The notes: generated by a model from the sequence alone, not told the origin. Shown: positions 50,535 through 60,143, numbered from the stretch's first letter. The stretch is DNA of 64,000 bases from Alistipes sp. (GCA_017555905.1 JAFZFP010000021.1:62001-126000); one strand, 5' to 3'. Numbers and translations are program-made.

Positions 50535-52046
50535 TTAGAGGTCGTGACCGCAGTACGACAGGTTAAAACTCTTGTTGTTGATAGGGAAGTCCGAGATGCC
50601 CTCCGAGCGAACGGCAATGGCGAGGCCGAGCCAGTTGTGGAGGCTTGGATCCTTAATCTTGTACTTCACAATCTCGCCCTCGCCATTGGTAAGGGCTACG
50701 TGGCAAATCTCACCTCGCCAGCCCTCTACAAGGCTAAAGGCAAGGGCATCGCCCTGGAGTGTAGCGTTGTAATCGGGTGCAGGGATATCGCCTTGAGGCT
50801 TATAGTTAGCCAAGGCGCTCTCGATGTAGTCGGCACTCTGAAGCACCTCGTCCATACGTGTTGCAAGGCGCGACATAACGTCGCCATCGTGCTTGAGGAT
50901 TGGCTCGTGCTTAATCTCGGTATAGTAGCCTGAGGGGTGTGTAGCGCGGAGGTCTCGCAAAAGACCACTCGCACGTGCTGCCTGACCCACACCACCGATT
51001 GTCTCCATCTCGCTCTTTGGTACTAAGCCACACTGCTCGAAACGGGCCAAGAGTGATGGCGACTCCATAATGTCCTCGCGCACCTCGTTGTAGCGACGGC
51101 GTACCTCGCTGATATTTTTGCGGATGAGGGCTATCTTCTGCTCAGTGAGAGGGTGGTTGCTACCGCAAGGGCGGATGACGCTCTTGCCGAAGCGGTTGCC
51201 ACACCACGCCTGAGAGGTGTTGATGGTCACGGTACGGAGAGCCTCACAAGCCACCTGATAGAGTTGGAAACCGATATCCGTAGCCAAAGCACCCGTATCA
51301 GCAAGGTGCATAGCGATACGCTCCAACTCGATGGCTATCATACGCTCAAGGCTGAGGCTCTTCGAGGCTTTGAAGCCCGCGAACTTCTCAACCACCTCGG
51401 CGTATGCTGTGGCGTGACCCACGGCAGTATCTCCAGCGATAGACTCCGCAATGAGGGTCTGGCGCAAGCGGTTCTGGTTGCGTACCATCTCGCCCTCAAC
51501 TCCTCGGTGCTGGTAGCCCAAGGCGATCTCGAGGTGGAGTACCTGCTCGCCAGCGCAGATGAAGCGGAAGGCGCCTGGCTCGATGATACCTGCGTGGATA
51601 GGACCTACGTTCACCTCGTGCAACTCCGCACCCTCGATAGAGTAGAATGGGTAACTATCCATTGTTGAGGCTTTGTCACGACGGTCGTGGCTGAAGCGCA
51701 AGGGCTTGAGCCAAGGGTGGCTGTCGAATGGCACACCATAGAGTTCGTGAATCTCGCGCTCGAAGGGGTGGAACGCAGGGTGTAGGGCTGTGAGTGATGC
51801 CAATCCCTCGCTATAGTAGTCTGGAACGAAGGAGGTTACGAGGACCTCGGAAGTGGTGTCGTCCAGAAGGATGAGGAAGAACTTGAGTCCGTTCTCAATC
51901 TCGGTAGCGAAGTAGTGGCCTATGTGGTAGCGTCTCTGTGCCATACGCTCCTTGAGGTCGTTGTAGAGTTCAACGTACTCCACTACGGGGATGTCGCTCA
52001 GGGCGATATGTGAGGCGCAGTTATTTGTTACGTGATATAGTTTCAT
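50535..52046 (-). CDS. HyfG-type large subunit (fused NuoC/NuoD-like) without NiFe ligands
   Basis: A 503-residue protein. Residues 1-125 are the NuoC-like (30 kDa) domain (HPAFHPFEREIHELYGVPFD). Residues 145-500 are the NuoD/HycE-like large subunit with VGPIHAGIIEPGAFRF and LEIALGYQHRGVE. The N-terminal CGxC nickel site reads SIAGDTAVGH (A204) and the C-terminal DPCxxC reads DPSLHNW (S468, H470), so no NiFe centre can be bound. It therefore belongs to the energy-converting-hydrogenase-related (Ehr) group rather than to true hydrogenases. It is 12 bp upstream of the small subunit gene. Confidence 0.9.
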   Translation of the reverse strand: MKLYHVTNNCASHIALSDIPVVEYVELYNDLKERMAQRRYHIGHYFATEIENGLKFFLILLDDTTSEVLVTSFVPDYYSEGLASLTALHPAFHPFEREIHELYGVPFDSHPWLKPLRFSHDRRDKASTMDSYPFYSIEGAELHEVNVGPIHAGIIEPGAFRFICAGEQVLHLEIALGYQHRGVEGEMVRNQNRLRQTLIAESIAGDTAVGHATAYAEVVEKFAGFKASKSLSLERMIAIELERIAMHLADTGALATDIGFQLYQVACEALRTVTINTSQAWCGNRFGKSVIRPCGSNHPLTEQKIALIRKNISEVRRRYNEVREDIMESPSLLARFEQCGLVPKSEMETIGGVGQAARASGLLRDLRATHPSGYYTEIKHEPILKHDGDVMSRLATRMDEVLQSADYIESALANYKPQGDIPAPDYNATLQGDALAFSLVEGWRGEICHVALTNGEGEIVKYKIKDPSLHNWLGLAIAVRSEGISDFPINNKSFNLSYCGHDL

Positions 52047-52050
52047 AGCG

Positions 52051-53466
52051 TTAGCCGATATTTACAATAACGTCAATAGCATCTTTGAGGAAGGCTGGTT
52101 GCCATACACCGAACACCATAGCCACGAGCAGAAGTAGTGCTGCGCAGTATGAGAGGCGACGGTTTACCTCCGAGAGGTGTAACTCATCCTGGTTGCTGTG
52201 GTAGCCCAAGCGGAGTGTGCGACCCCAGATAGAGTAGATTACAACACACATAAGTATTAGCATTGCCAAAAGCAACCACCAACTACCCACCGATACAATC
52301 TCGGTGAAGATCATCACCTCGGAAACGAAGAGTGGTGATGGTGGGAAGGCCAAGAGTACCAAGGTGCCGACGATAAAGCCGATAGCACCCACACGGTTGA
52401 TGTTCATATAGTTACCGATGCGGTTGATGCTGTAACTATCGTAGATGTGGCGCATAATGCCCACCTGATAGAATACCGAACTCTTAACCAACGTGTGGCT
52501 CATAACGTGGAATACCGCAGCCCAAAGGCCGATGCCACCAATACCCATACCGATAGCCACGATACCCATATTCTCGACAGTAGAGTAGGATAAGAATCGT
52601 TTGTAGTTGTTGGTACGGCGGAGGAACATAGCACCCACGGCCAACGACAAGATACCGATGAGGATGAGCAGGTGACGCGCCCATACGAATACCTCGGTGC
52701 TTGCGTAGAGCGAGTAGATGCGGTAGATAGAGATGAAACCAGCATTTACCAAGGCGGTAGAGATGAATGCAGAGGCTGGGGCTGGTGCAGCGTAGTTAGC
52801 ATCGACACCCACGGTGTATAGTGGGAAGATCTCCATCTTACAGCTGTAGCCTACCACGATAAGAAGGAATGCAACCTTGAGGTACAGAGGGTTGCCCTTG
52901 CTGATAACCTCCTGAAGGGCTGTATAGTCCAACGAGCCGTGTTCTGCGACGGTAGAGAGCAGAAGGATGCCGAGATATGCCATAGCGATACCTGTAGAGC
53001 ATACGAAGATATACTTCCACGTAGCCTCCAACGACTGCTTGAACTCGCGGTGGTAGATGATACCTGCCGAGCAGATTGTGGTAGCCTCAAGGAATACCCA
53101 AGTCATAGCCACGTTGTGTGAGTAATAGACGCAGGTGATGGCTACCGAGAGGAGCATAAGCAGGGTGTAGTAGGTCTTGTATGAGTTGGTAGAGACGTTC
53201 TCGGCCTTGAGGTACGACGACGAGAAGAGCAACGAGAAGCCTAAAACCACGGTAAGCAACAAGTGGAATACTACGGCGAGGGTGTCGGCACGGAAGATGG
53301 TGAGCATCACTCTGTCTACCTGACCTAAGCCGAGGAGTAGGGCGATGGCCGCAACCTGCACAACCCAGAAGAGGCCTGCAATGATGTTTGTAGCACGCTC
53401 AGAGCGTACTGCAAGTGGTGCTACTGCCAAGAGTAGCGAGAGTATGATATATGCGAGCATTTCCAT
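52051..53466 (-). CDS. HyfF/NuoN-like antiporter subunit
   Basis: A 471-residue integral membrane protein with about 13-14 transmembrane segments, of the Mrp-antiporter/NuoN family. It keeps the TM5 glutamate region TWVFLEATTICSAG and the TM7 lysine in YSCKMEIFPLYTVG. These residues carry protons in complex I. It is one of two antiporter-like subunits here (the other is at 55038), as in Hyf-type complexes. It lies 4 bp after the stop-start junction with the large subunit gene. Confidence 0.9.
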   Translation of the reverse strand: MEMLAYIILSLLLAVAPLAVRSERATNIIAGLFWVVQVAAIALLLGLGQVDRVMLTIFRADTLAVVFHLLLTVVLGFSLLFSSSYLKAENVSTNSYKTYYTLLMLLSVAITCVYYSHNVAMTWVFLEATTICSAGIIYHREFKQSLEATWKYIFVCSTGIAMAYLGILLLSTVAEHGSLDYTALQEVISKGNPLYLKVAFLLIVVGYSCKMEIFPLYTVGVDANYAAPAPASAFISTALVNAGFISIYRIYSLYASTEVFVWARHLLILIGILSLAVGAMFLRRTNNYKRFLSYSTVENMGIVAIGMGIGGIGLWAAVFHVMSHTLVKSSVFYQVGIMRHIYDSYSINRIGNYMNINRVGAIGFIVGTLVLLAFPPSPLFVSEVMIFTEIVSVGSWWLLLAMLILMCVVIYSIWGRTLRLGYHSNQDELHLSEVNRRLSYCAALLLLVAMVFGVWQPAFLKDAIDVIVNIG

Positions 53467-53471
53467 CGTAG

Positions 53472-54098
53472 TTAGTCTTTAATAGAGGTTAGAGCATCGG
53501 TCTCGTCCGAGTGGATGTCGTTGTCCAAACGCTGGAGGAACATACCGAGGATGAGGATCGAGATAAGGATATCGAGCATAATGGCGATGTTGATAAGCAT
53601 AGGCAACTCAACACCGATAGCCATCGAGAAGAGGAATACACCATTCTCGATAACCAAGAAGCCGACAAGGTGGGCAAATACTCGCTTACGCATCACGATA
53701 AGGATAAGGCCTGAGAGCAAGGCGTAGAGGGCTACACCGAAGAATATCATATCGGTACGCTGGTCGGCCATATAGTAGGTTATGGTGCAACTTGCCACCA
53801 AGGCCACAATCGACATCGCCAAAGCACCGAACTGCGACGATGAGGAGTGGATGCGGTTAATCTTGGTCTTGTTGATGACGTGGAGCAAGATTGCAGGGAT
53901 GACCATCGCCTTGAAGATAAGGGTCTCAATGATGATGAAACTCATCTCCATAGGGTGGAACTCGTGCATACGTGCTATGGCGATACCAAAGAGCAACAAT
54001 CCCTGAAGGGCAAGGATGGTTGTATGGTTGCGGAAACGGTCAGCTATGGCTAAATAGATGAGCGTTAGGACGTAGAGAATAATTAATGATAGTATCAT
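53472..54098 (-). CDS. HyfE-like membrane subunit
   Basis: A 208-residue membrane protein with six or seven helices. It matches HyfE, which is related to NuoK/MnhC (VIENGVFLFSMAIGVELPMLINIAIMLDIL in segments, with the conserved VIENGVF motif). It connects the quinone-like chamber module to the antiporter subunits. It is 9 bp after hyfC and 5 bp before hyfF. Confidence 0.88.
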   Translation of the reverse strand: MILSLIILYVLTLIYLAIADRFRNHTTILALQGLLLFGIAIARMHEFHPMEMSFIIIETLIFKAMVIPAILLHVINKTKINRIHSSSSQFGALAMSIVALVASCTITYYMADQRTDMIFFGVALYALLSGLILIVMRKRVFAHLVGFLVIENGVFLFSMAIGVELPMLINIAIMLDILISILILGMFLQRLDNDIHSDETDALTSIKD

Positions 54099-54107
54099 AG
54101 GTATCTC

Positions 54108-55025
54108 TTAGATTTCGATGTTTTGAATGAGTAGGAATCCTGTGAGCAACACGAGGGCCGACATTGCAACGATGGTCAGGATGAATGTGGCATTGCGTGA
54201 AAGTTTGTTACGAGCCCTGAACGACTCCACAACACCGATGGCAATACCCGTAGCAAGGATAGCCAAAGGCGCTGCAAACCACCAGTGGAACGAGAAGGCC
54301 ACAGCCACGGCATTTGCTGCGATGATGGCAAAGATGGCGTTCTTGAGCCAACCTGCGATATGGATAAGTGCCATATCTACACCCGAGTAGTCGAGACACA
54401 TAACCTCGTGAATCATCGTAAGTTCGAGGTGGGTCTTTGGGTCATCCACAGGGACACGGCCAGCCTCGATAATCATAATGACAACGAAGACGTATGCCAC
54501 CAACAGAAGTACGATGGTGAGGTTCATATTGAGTTCCTGCGCTGTGGCGAAGATGTCAGCGAACGACGAGTAGCCACAGAAGAGGGCGAGGGTTGCCATA
54601 CCCATCATCAGGGCAGGCTCGACCAAAGCGCCGTAGAGTGCCTCACGTGCAGCACCCATACCCTCGAAAGAACTTCCCGTATCCATAGCCGCCAGGACAA
54701 TAGCCACACGCGAGAGGGCGAGCAGGTAGGCCACAAACACGATATCACCGTGGAACGAGAGCAGTGGCTCAAGGTCGGCAATAGGGATGAAGAGGAAGGC
54801 CAAGAGTGTCGCACCGAGATATACCACGGGGGCGATACGGAAGAGGGCTGTTGTAGTAGTTGAGTAGACTGCGCCCTTACGTAGTAGCAAGTTCACGTTG
54901 TAGATGTGCTGGAGAAAGCGGATACCCTTTCTTCCAGCCAACAGAGCGCGAGTACGGTTGATGACACCCGTAATGGAGAGCGCCACGACAACCATAAGTA
55001 GTGTATTTAGTAGTTTTACCAACAT
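54108..55025 (-). CDS. HyfC/NuoH-like membrane anchor subunit
   Basis: A 305-residue membrane protein of the NuoH/HycD/HyfC family with about eight TM helices. It has AGRKGIRFLQHIYNVNLLL near the N-terminus (family PGRxGPxxxQ-like loop), IIEAGRVPVDDPKTHLELTM (the EAGRxPvDdpxtHlEltm motif, with conserved acidic residues) and IHEVMCLDYSG. It contacts the hydrophilic arm and forms the base of the proton path. It is shorter than NuoH. Confidence 0.93.
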   Translation of the reverse strand: MLVKLLNTLLMVVVALSITGVINRTRALLAGRKGIRFLQHIYNVNLLLRKGAVYSTTTTALFRIAPVVYLGATLLAFLFIPIADLEPLLSFHGDIVFVAYLLALSRVAIVLAAMDTGSSFEGMGAAREALYGALVEPALMMGMATLALFCGYSSFADIFATAQELNMNLTIVLLLVAYVFVVIMIIEAGRVPVDDPKTHLELTMIHEVMCLDYSGVDMALIHIAGWLKNAIFAIIAANAVAVAFSFHWWFAAPLAILATGIAIGVVESFRARNKLSRNATFILTIVAMSALVLLTGFLLIQNIEI

Positions 55026-55037
55026 AGCATCAAATAT

Positions 55038-57023
55038 TTAGAGAATACCTACGATAGTGAGGATGAGTACTACGATGAAGAATACCAACGCAAAGGTGAT
55101 GTAGTTGTTTACGCGGCCAGTGCGCAGACGCATAACCCACTCGTTGATGCGGTGCATAACCTTCATCCACCAGAGGCTGAACAGACTATCCATCTTATCC
55201 TTATGCTCGACCTGGTAGTTGTGTGGCGAAGGGAATATCTCGCCCTTATCTACGGCACGGCCATCCACCTTATCCTTGATAAGAGGCTTGCCGATATTCT
55301 CAAGACCCTCCGAGAAGGACTCACCAGTGTACTGCATACGTATATTTGGGGCGGTGAAGCCACATCCCCAAGTAGGACCTTGGGCTATGGTGCGCTCGCT
55401 CTGTAGGCGATGCTTCAGCGCAAAGAGTAGAAGTACGATGCTGATGAGTACCCAGCAGACACCACTCAACGCCTCAAGGGTTGGGGCGAAGTGGTTGATG
55501 GCGATGGCCTTATCTGCGCCAGAGATAGCCTCCGCTACCATAGTGATTGGGCGGATGGCGAACTGTGGGAATAGACCGATGAAGAGGATAAACATCGCAG
55601 GGATGGCCATAGCGCCGATGCGGATGTTATCCACCTCGCTACTCTCGGCTACGTGGTGTGAGCGTGGAGAGCCGAGGAATACTACGCCATAGAGTTTGGT
55701 GAAGGCCAATACGGCGATACCGCCAATGAGCGAGAGGGCAATGATGCCAGCCACTGAGTAGAGTACCTCGTGGCCATCGCTAACGCCATTGAACATACCT
55801 ATATATATAAGTAACTCTGATACGAAGCCGTTGAATGGTGGCAAGGCGCAGATCGCCATTGTCGCCATAAGCATAAGGATTGCCGTTACGGGCATATACT
55901 TAGCCAAGCCTCCCATCTGGTTCATTGTGGTAGTGTGGAGGCGCGAGTAGATGTTTCCTGCGCTGAGGAAGAGCATAGTCTTGAAGAGCGAGTGGTTTAC
56001 GGTGTGGAGCAGTGCGCCACAGAGACCACACATACCGATAAGGTCGCTACCTGCGGCGTGACCCACAGCAGCGATACCCAAGCCGATGAGGATGACACCG
56101 ATATTCTCGATACTTGAGTAGGCCAACAAACGCTTAATATCGTTCTGCATCGCTGCGAGGATGACACCCCAAAGTCCTGTGATGATACCCGAGAGAAGAA
56201 CGATAAGACCTATGTCGAAGAGCAACTCGGTATTCTGGTCGATAGACTGCATAAGGCGCATAATACCATAGACACCCGTCTTAATCATTACGCCCGACAT
56301 AATTGCCGATACGTGCGAAGGTGCTGCAGGGTGGGCCTCAGGGAGCCATACGTGCATAGGGAAGAGACCCGCCTTCATACCGAAACCGATGAAGAGGATT
56401 ACGAAGAGTGGAAGTGGGGCCTCCATCTTGAAGTAATCGACGATAGCCGAGAAGTTTGCCGAGCCAGTGACGTTGTACAAAAGCACAAAGCCGATAACTA
56501 AGAATATGAAGCCTATATGCATCATAACGAGGTAGTTAATCGCAGCGCGTCGCACATCCTGACGATCGGCCTCGAAGAGAATCAAGAGGAACGATGCGAT
56601 GGTCATCAACTCCCACCAGAAGAGGAATGAGAAGCCTCCGCTCGACATCACCACCATCATCATCGACACCACCAACACCACAAGGCTTGAGTAGTGCAGC
56701 GAGATGTGGGCGGGCGAGAATCGGTTGAAGTAGCCTCCGACATACCCCTTAGAGTAGATTGTTGTGGTGATAGAAGCCACCGAAATAATGACCAAGAAGA
56801 GCGAAGTGAGTTTATCCACCACGATAGTCTCGTTGCCGAAGAGTGGCGAGTGGAACTCCGCTAAGGTCACAGGGCCATTGGCGAATGCCATAATAGCGAG
56901 GGTTATCGCTCCGATGGCCGAAAGAGCAACTGCGCCCGTAGCGACCCACACCTTATGGCGTAGCGGTGTGAGGAATATTGCTACGATGACACATACTGCC
57001 AACAGTAGAGTGTAAAAATACAT
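55038..57023 (-). CDS. HyfB/NuoL-like antiporter subunit
   Basis: A 661-residue integral membrane protein with about 16 TM helices. Key features of the proton-pumping antiporter family are intact: the TM5 glutamate in FLFWWELMTIASF, TM7 lysine in GFGMKAGLFPMHVWLPEAHPAAPSHVSA (also the W-L-P-x-A-H motif), TM8 lysine in GVMIKTGVY, and the conserved LLAYSSIENIGVI. First gene of the complex, 16 bp after the rsmE stop. With HyfF it supplies two antiporter channels. Confidence 0.92.
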   Translation of the reverse strand: MYFYTLLLAVCVIVAIFLTPLRHKVWVATGAVALSAIGAITLAIMAFANGPVTLAEFHSPLFGNETIVVDKLTSLFLVIISVASITTTIYSKGYVGGYFNRFSPAHISLHYSSLVVLVVSMMMVVMSSGGFSFLFWWELMTIASFLLILFEADRQDVRRAAINYLVMMHIGFIFLVIGFVLLYNVTGSANFSAIVDYFKMEAPLPLFVILFIGFGMKAGLFPMHVWLPEAHPAAPSHVSAIMSGVMIKTGVYGIMRLMQSIDQNTELLFDIGLIVLLSGIITGLWGVILAAMQNDIKRLLAYSSIENIGVILIGLGIAAVGHAAGSDLIGMCGLCGALLHTVNHSLFKTMLFLSAGNIYSRLHTTTMNQMGGLAKYMPVTAILMLMATMAICALPPFNGFVSELLIYIGMFNGVSDGHEVLYSVAGIIALSLIGGIAVLAFTKLYGVVFLGSPRSHHVAESSEVDNIRIGAMAIPAMFILFIGLFPQFAIRPITMVAEAISGADKAIAINHFAPTLEALSGVCWVLISIVLLLFALKHRLQSERTIAQGPTWGCGFTAPNIRMQYTGESFSEGLENIGKPLIKDKVDGRAVDKGEIFPSPHNYQVEHKDKMDSLFSLWWMKVMHRINEWVMRLRTGRVNNYITFALVFFIVVLILTIVGIL

Positions 57024-57039
57024 TGTTATTTAAGTTTGG

Positions 57040-57756
57040 TTATAACTTGTTTATTGTCGAGGTAATCACCGTAGCAACGAGTGCTGCGGTCTCGGTGCGA
57101 AGACGCTCCTTGCCGAGAGAGATTGCCTTAAATCCATTCTCGAGTGCAAAGGTAATCTCTTCTTGCGAAAAATCACCCTCTGGACCAATTAAAATTAGCG
57201 TATTGTCCTCTTTTTTTACCAATTTACCAAGATATTCCCTCTCTCCGAGAGCATCGTTGCAGTGGGCGATAAATTTGTCGCCCTCGAAAGGCATCGTCAC
57301 CACCTCCTTGAATGAGGTCATCGGATGGAGGGTAGGGTGGTAGGCCTTGAGCGACTGCTTGACAGCCGAGGTTATCACCTTCTCCTCGCGGTCGATTTTT
57401 ATCTGACGGCGCTCGCTGTGGTCACACTCCAACGGAAATACCTCATAAATACCAACTTCGGTAGCCTTTTCTAAGAACCATTCGAAACGGTCAATATTTT
57501 TTGTTGGGGCTACGGCCATCGTCAATTTGTAGGGTAGTGGCTCGTAATTTTGGGTAGTGTGAACAACCTCTACGGTACAACGTTTTACGTTGTCATCCAC
57601 CACTTTACAGCGATAGAGGTTGCCTTTGCCGTCAGTGATATGTAGTTCGTCGTCGAGCCTCATTCTTAGGACACGAATACAGTGTTTCGACTCCTCTTCG
57701 TTGAGTGTATAACGAGGAAGTGTAATGTCTGGAGCGTAAAATAGTTGCATTGCCAA
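57040..57756 (-). CDS. rsmE: 16S rRNA (uracil(1498)-N(3))-methyltransferase
   Basis: A 238-residue SPOUT methyltransferase that modifies U1498 of 16S rRNA. The N-terminal PUA-like domain (SKHCIRVLRMRLDDELHITDGKG) is followed by the knot domain with AVAPTKNIDRFEWFLEKATEVG, IGPEGDFSQEE and the SLGKERLRTETAA loop. All typical features are present. It is followed by the Ehr complex genes on the same strand, so a shared transcript is possible. Confidence 0.96.
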   Translation of the reverse strand: MAMQLFYAPDITLPRYTLNEEESKHCIRVLRMRLDDELHITDGKGNLYRCKVVDDNVKRCTVEVVHTTQNYEPLPYKLTMAVAPTKNIDRFEWFLEKATEVGIYEVFPLECDHSERRQIKIDREEKVITSAVKQSLKAYHPTLHPMTSFKEVVTMPFEGDKFIAHCNDALGEREYLGKLVKKEDNTLILIGPEGDFSQEEITFALENGFKAISLGKERLRTETAALVATVITSTINKL

Positions 57757-57783
57757 ATAAATTTGTTTAACTTTGCAAAGTTA
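57745..57783. promoter_or_regulatory. Divergent promoter built on an 18-bp palindrome
   Basis: TTAACTTTGCAAAGTTAA (57767-57784) holds a -7 element TAACTTTG on each strand (57768-57775 on plus, 57776-57783 on minus). On plus, TTG at 57745-57747 is a -33 element at 20 bp and serves the M3 peptidase gene. On minus it would start rsmE with a leader of about 13 nt. Confidence 0.65.
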
Positions 57784-57800
57784 ATTAAAAAAAATTATAG

Positions 57801-60047
57801 ATGAAACGCCTTTTAACATTATCATCACTATTGTTTGCTATGACTATGAATCTATCGTGTAGTAGCGACGCAGTTGTCGAGACAGGTAACCCACTTCTTG
57901 ATGAGTGGACAACCGAATTTGGTGTACCTCCATTCGACAAAATAGAGACTAAGCACTTCGAGCCAGCCTTTATGGAGGCTATGAAGATGCACAACCAGGA
58001 GATTGAGGCCATCGTTAATGATGAGTCGGAGCCGACCTTCGAGAATACCATCGTAGCGATGGATAACGCTGGTATCAAACTCTGGGAGTTGAACCTTATC
58101 TTCGGTATGCTCTCATCATCGGATCTCGATGAGGAGATGCAGGAGATTCAGAATCGTATGATGCCAGCCATCGAGAAGCACTACAACTCAATTATGCTCA
58201 ACGAGGCACTTTTCGAGCGTGTTAAGGTAGTTTACGACAAGCGTAATTCGTTGGGTCTCGATGCTGTGCAGTTGCGCCTTGTGGAGAAGAGTTATAACGA
58301 CTTCGTGCGTTCGGGTGCTTTGCTCGAAGGCGAGGCTAAGGAGCGCCTTATGGAGATTAATGCCGAGTTGGCAGAGTTGTCTATTCGTTTCGGTAATAAC
58401 CTCTTGGCTGAGAACGGTAGTTTCTTCCTCTTGCTCGATGCTTCACAGGTAGCAGACCTCCCAGAGGGTGTTCGCAACCAGGCTGCTGAGGCTGCGAAGT
58501 CTATGGGTAAGGAGGGCTTTGTGTTCACTCTCGACAAGCCAAGTATGTTGCCATTCTTGACCTACTCAAAGAATCGTGATCTCCGTCGTGAGTTGTACAA
58601 CGGCTATATTATGCGATGCAACAACGACAACGAGTTCGACAATAAGCAGTTGGCTGAGGATATGGCACGCTTGCGTGTTGAGAAGGCTAACTTGCTTGGC
58701 TTCAAGTCATACTCTCACTACGTTACTGACGACCAGATGGCAGGTAATCCTGAGGCTGTTTACAAACTCCTCAACGAGATCTTCGAGCCAGCCTTGGAGT
58801 CTGCTAAGGGTGAGTTGGAGGAGATGAAGGCTCTCTTCGAGAAGGACTACCCAGGTGAGGCTTTCGAGAAGTCGGATTGGTGGTACTACGCTGAGCAGGT
58901 ACGCCAGAAGAAGTATCAACTCGACGAGGATGAGATTCGCAAGTACCTCTCGTTGGATAATGTGCGCGATGGTATGTTCTACCTCGCTAACCGCCTCTAT
59001 GGCATCACTTTCCGCCCTATCGTAGCACCTCGCTACCATAAGGAGTGTACTATATATGAGGTGCTCGACGAGGATCAGTCACACATCGGCGTTCTCTACC
59101 TCGACCCATATCCACGTAAGTCTAAGAGCGGTGGTGCTTGGTGTGGTAACTTCACCGAGCAGCGCTACGTAAATGGTGAGCGCAAGGCACCAGTCGTAGG
59201 CATCGTTTGCAACTTCACACCTCCAGTAGGTGACACCCCATCGTTGCTCTCATTCGACGAGGCTGAGACTATGTTCCACGAGTTTGGTCACGCCCTCCAC
59301 TTCTTGTTTGCAGATGTTCGTTACCGTGGTTTGACCGATGTTGAGGGTGACTTTGTGGAGTTGCCATCACAGATTATGGAGAACTGGGCCTTCGAGCCAG
59401 AGATTATGAAGGAGTACGCTGTACACTACCGCACAGGTGATGTTATTCCTGACCGCTTGATTGCTAAGATGCAGAATGCGTCGCTCTTCAATCAGGGCTT
59501 CACAACCACCGAGTTGACTGCAGCAGCACTTATCGATATGGATATCCATACGTTGGAGACTTATACCGACTTGGATATCAACGACTTCGAGAAGTATAAC
59601 CTCGCTACACGTCGTGGTCTTATCCCAGAGATTGAGCCTCGCTATCGCTATACCTACTTCGCTCACATCTTCAACGGTGGCTACTCTTCGGGCTACTACT
59701 TCTACCTTTGGGCAGAGGTTCTCGACAAGGATGCCTTCGCAGCATTTAAGGAGTCGAGCGATATTTGCGACAAGGAGCTTGCTCGTAGTTTCCGCTACGA
59801 CCTCTTGGCGCAGGGTGGACAGCGTGCTGGTATGGATATGTATCGCACTTTCCGTGGCGCAAATCCCGACAAGACCGCTATGCTCAAGGCTCGTGGCTTG
59901 TGGAAGGAACCGGTAGAGGAGATCGTAGAGACCGAGGTCGTGGAGACTGCTCCAGAGGCTTTGGGTACATCTATCAAGGCCGATCCAGGTAAGCGTCCAA
60001 TGATTCCTGTGAAGGAGACTAAGAAGCCTACGTTGGTTAATAAGTAG
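57801..60047 (+). CDS. M3 family metallopeptidase, lipoprotein (Dcp/oligopeptidase A-like)
   Basis: A 748-residue exported peptidase. The signal peptide ends in a lipobox-like LSC (cysteine near residue 20). A long helical N-terminal region precedes the catalytic domain with HEFGH (residues 493-497, zinc ligands and catalytic Glu) and the third ligand region VELPSQIMENWAFE. The C-terminal FAHIFNGGYSSGYYFYLWAEV closes the cleft. Members cleave short peptides in the periplasm. A Pro/Glu-rich extension of about 45 residues (from 700) follows the catalytic domain. It forms a tandem with a paralogue whose catalytic glutamate is lost. Confidence 0.93.
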   Translation: MKRLLTLSSLLFAMTMNLSCSSDAVVETGNPLLDEWTTEFGVPPFDKIETKHFEPAFMEAMKMHNQEIEAIVNDESEPTFENTIVAMDNAGIKLWELNLIFGMLSSSDLDEEMQEIQNRMMPAIEKHYNSIMLNEALFERVKVVYDKRNSLGLDAVQLRLVEKSYNDFVRSGALLEGEAKERLMEINAELAELSIRFGNNLLAENGSFFLLLDASQVADLPEGVRNQAAEAAKSMGKEGFVFTLDKPSMLPFLTYSKNRDLRRELYNGYIMRCNNDNEFDNKQLAEDMARLRVEKANLLGFKSYSHYVTDDQMAGNPEAVYKLLNEIFEPALESAKGELEEMKALFEKDYPGEAFEKSDWWYYAEQVRQKKYQLDEDEIRKYLSLDNVRDGMFYLANRLYGITFRPIVAPRYHKECTIYEVLDEDQSHIGVLYLDPYPRKSKSGGAWCGNFTEQRYVNGERKAPVVGIVCNFTPPVGDTPSLLSFDEAETMFHEFGHALHFLFADVRYRGLTDVEGDFVELPSQIMENWAFEPEIMKEYAVHYRTGDVIPDRLIAKMQNASLFNQGFTTTELTAAALIDMDIHTLETYTDLDINDFEKYNLATRRGLIPEIEPRYRYTYFAHIFNGGYSSGYYFYLWAEVLDKDAFAAFKESSDICDKELARSFRYDLLAQGGQRAGMDMYRTFRGANPDKTAMLKARGLWKEPVEEIVETEVVETAPEALGTSIKADPGKRPMIPVKETKKPTLVNK

Positions 60048-60063
60048 GAGTACGAAATATGGT

Positions 60064-60095
60064 GTTGTAGGGCTGTCGCAAGGTGGCTCTACAAC
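60064..60095 (+). terminator. Hairpin between the two M3 genes
   Basis: GTTGTAG (60064-60070) pairs with CTACAAC (60089-60095) with two further base pairs and a wobble. No U run follows, so termination is uncertain. Confidence 0.35.
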
Positions 60096-60143
60096 ATTGT
60101 CGTTTCAACCCAAGATAAAACGAAACCTTATAAATAATAACGT

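Noticed and set aside
50535..55025. Reading the complex as NADH dehydrogenase (Nuo complex I) or a true hydrogenase-4
   Set aside because: No NuoE, NuoF or NuoG gene is near, the large subunit lacks NiFe ligands and the gene order is Hyf/Ehr-like.
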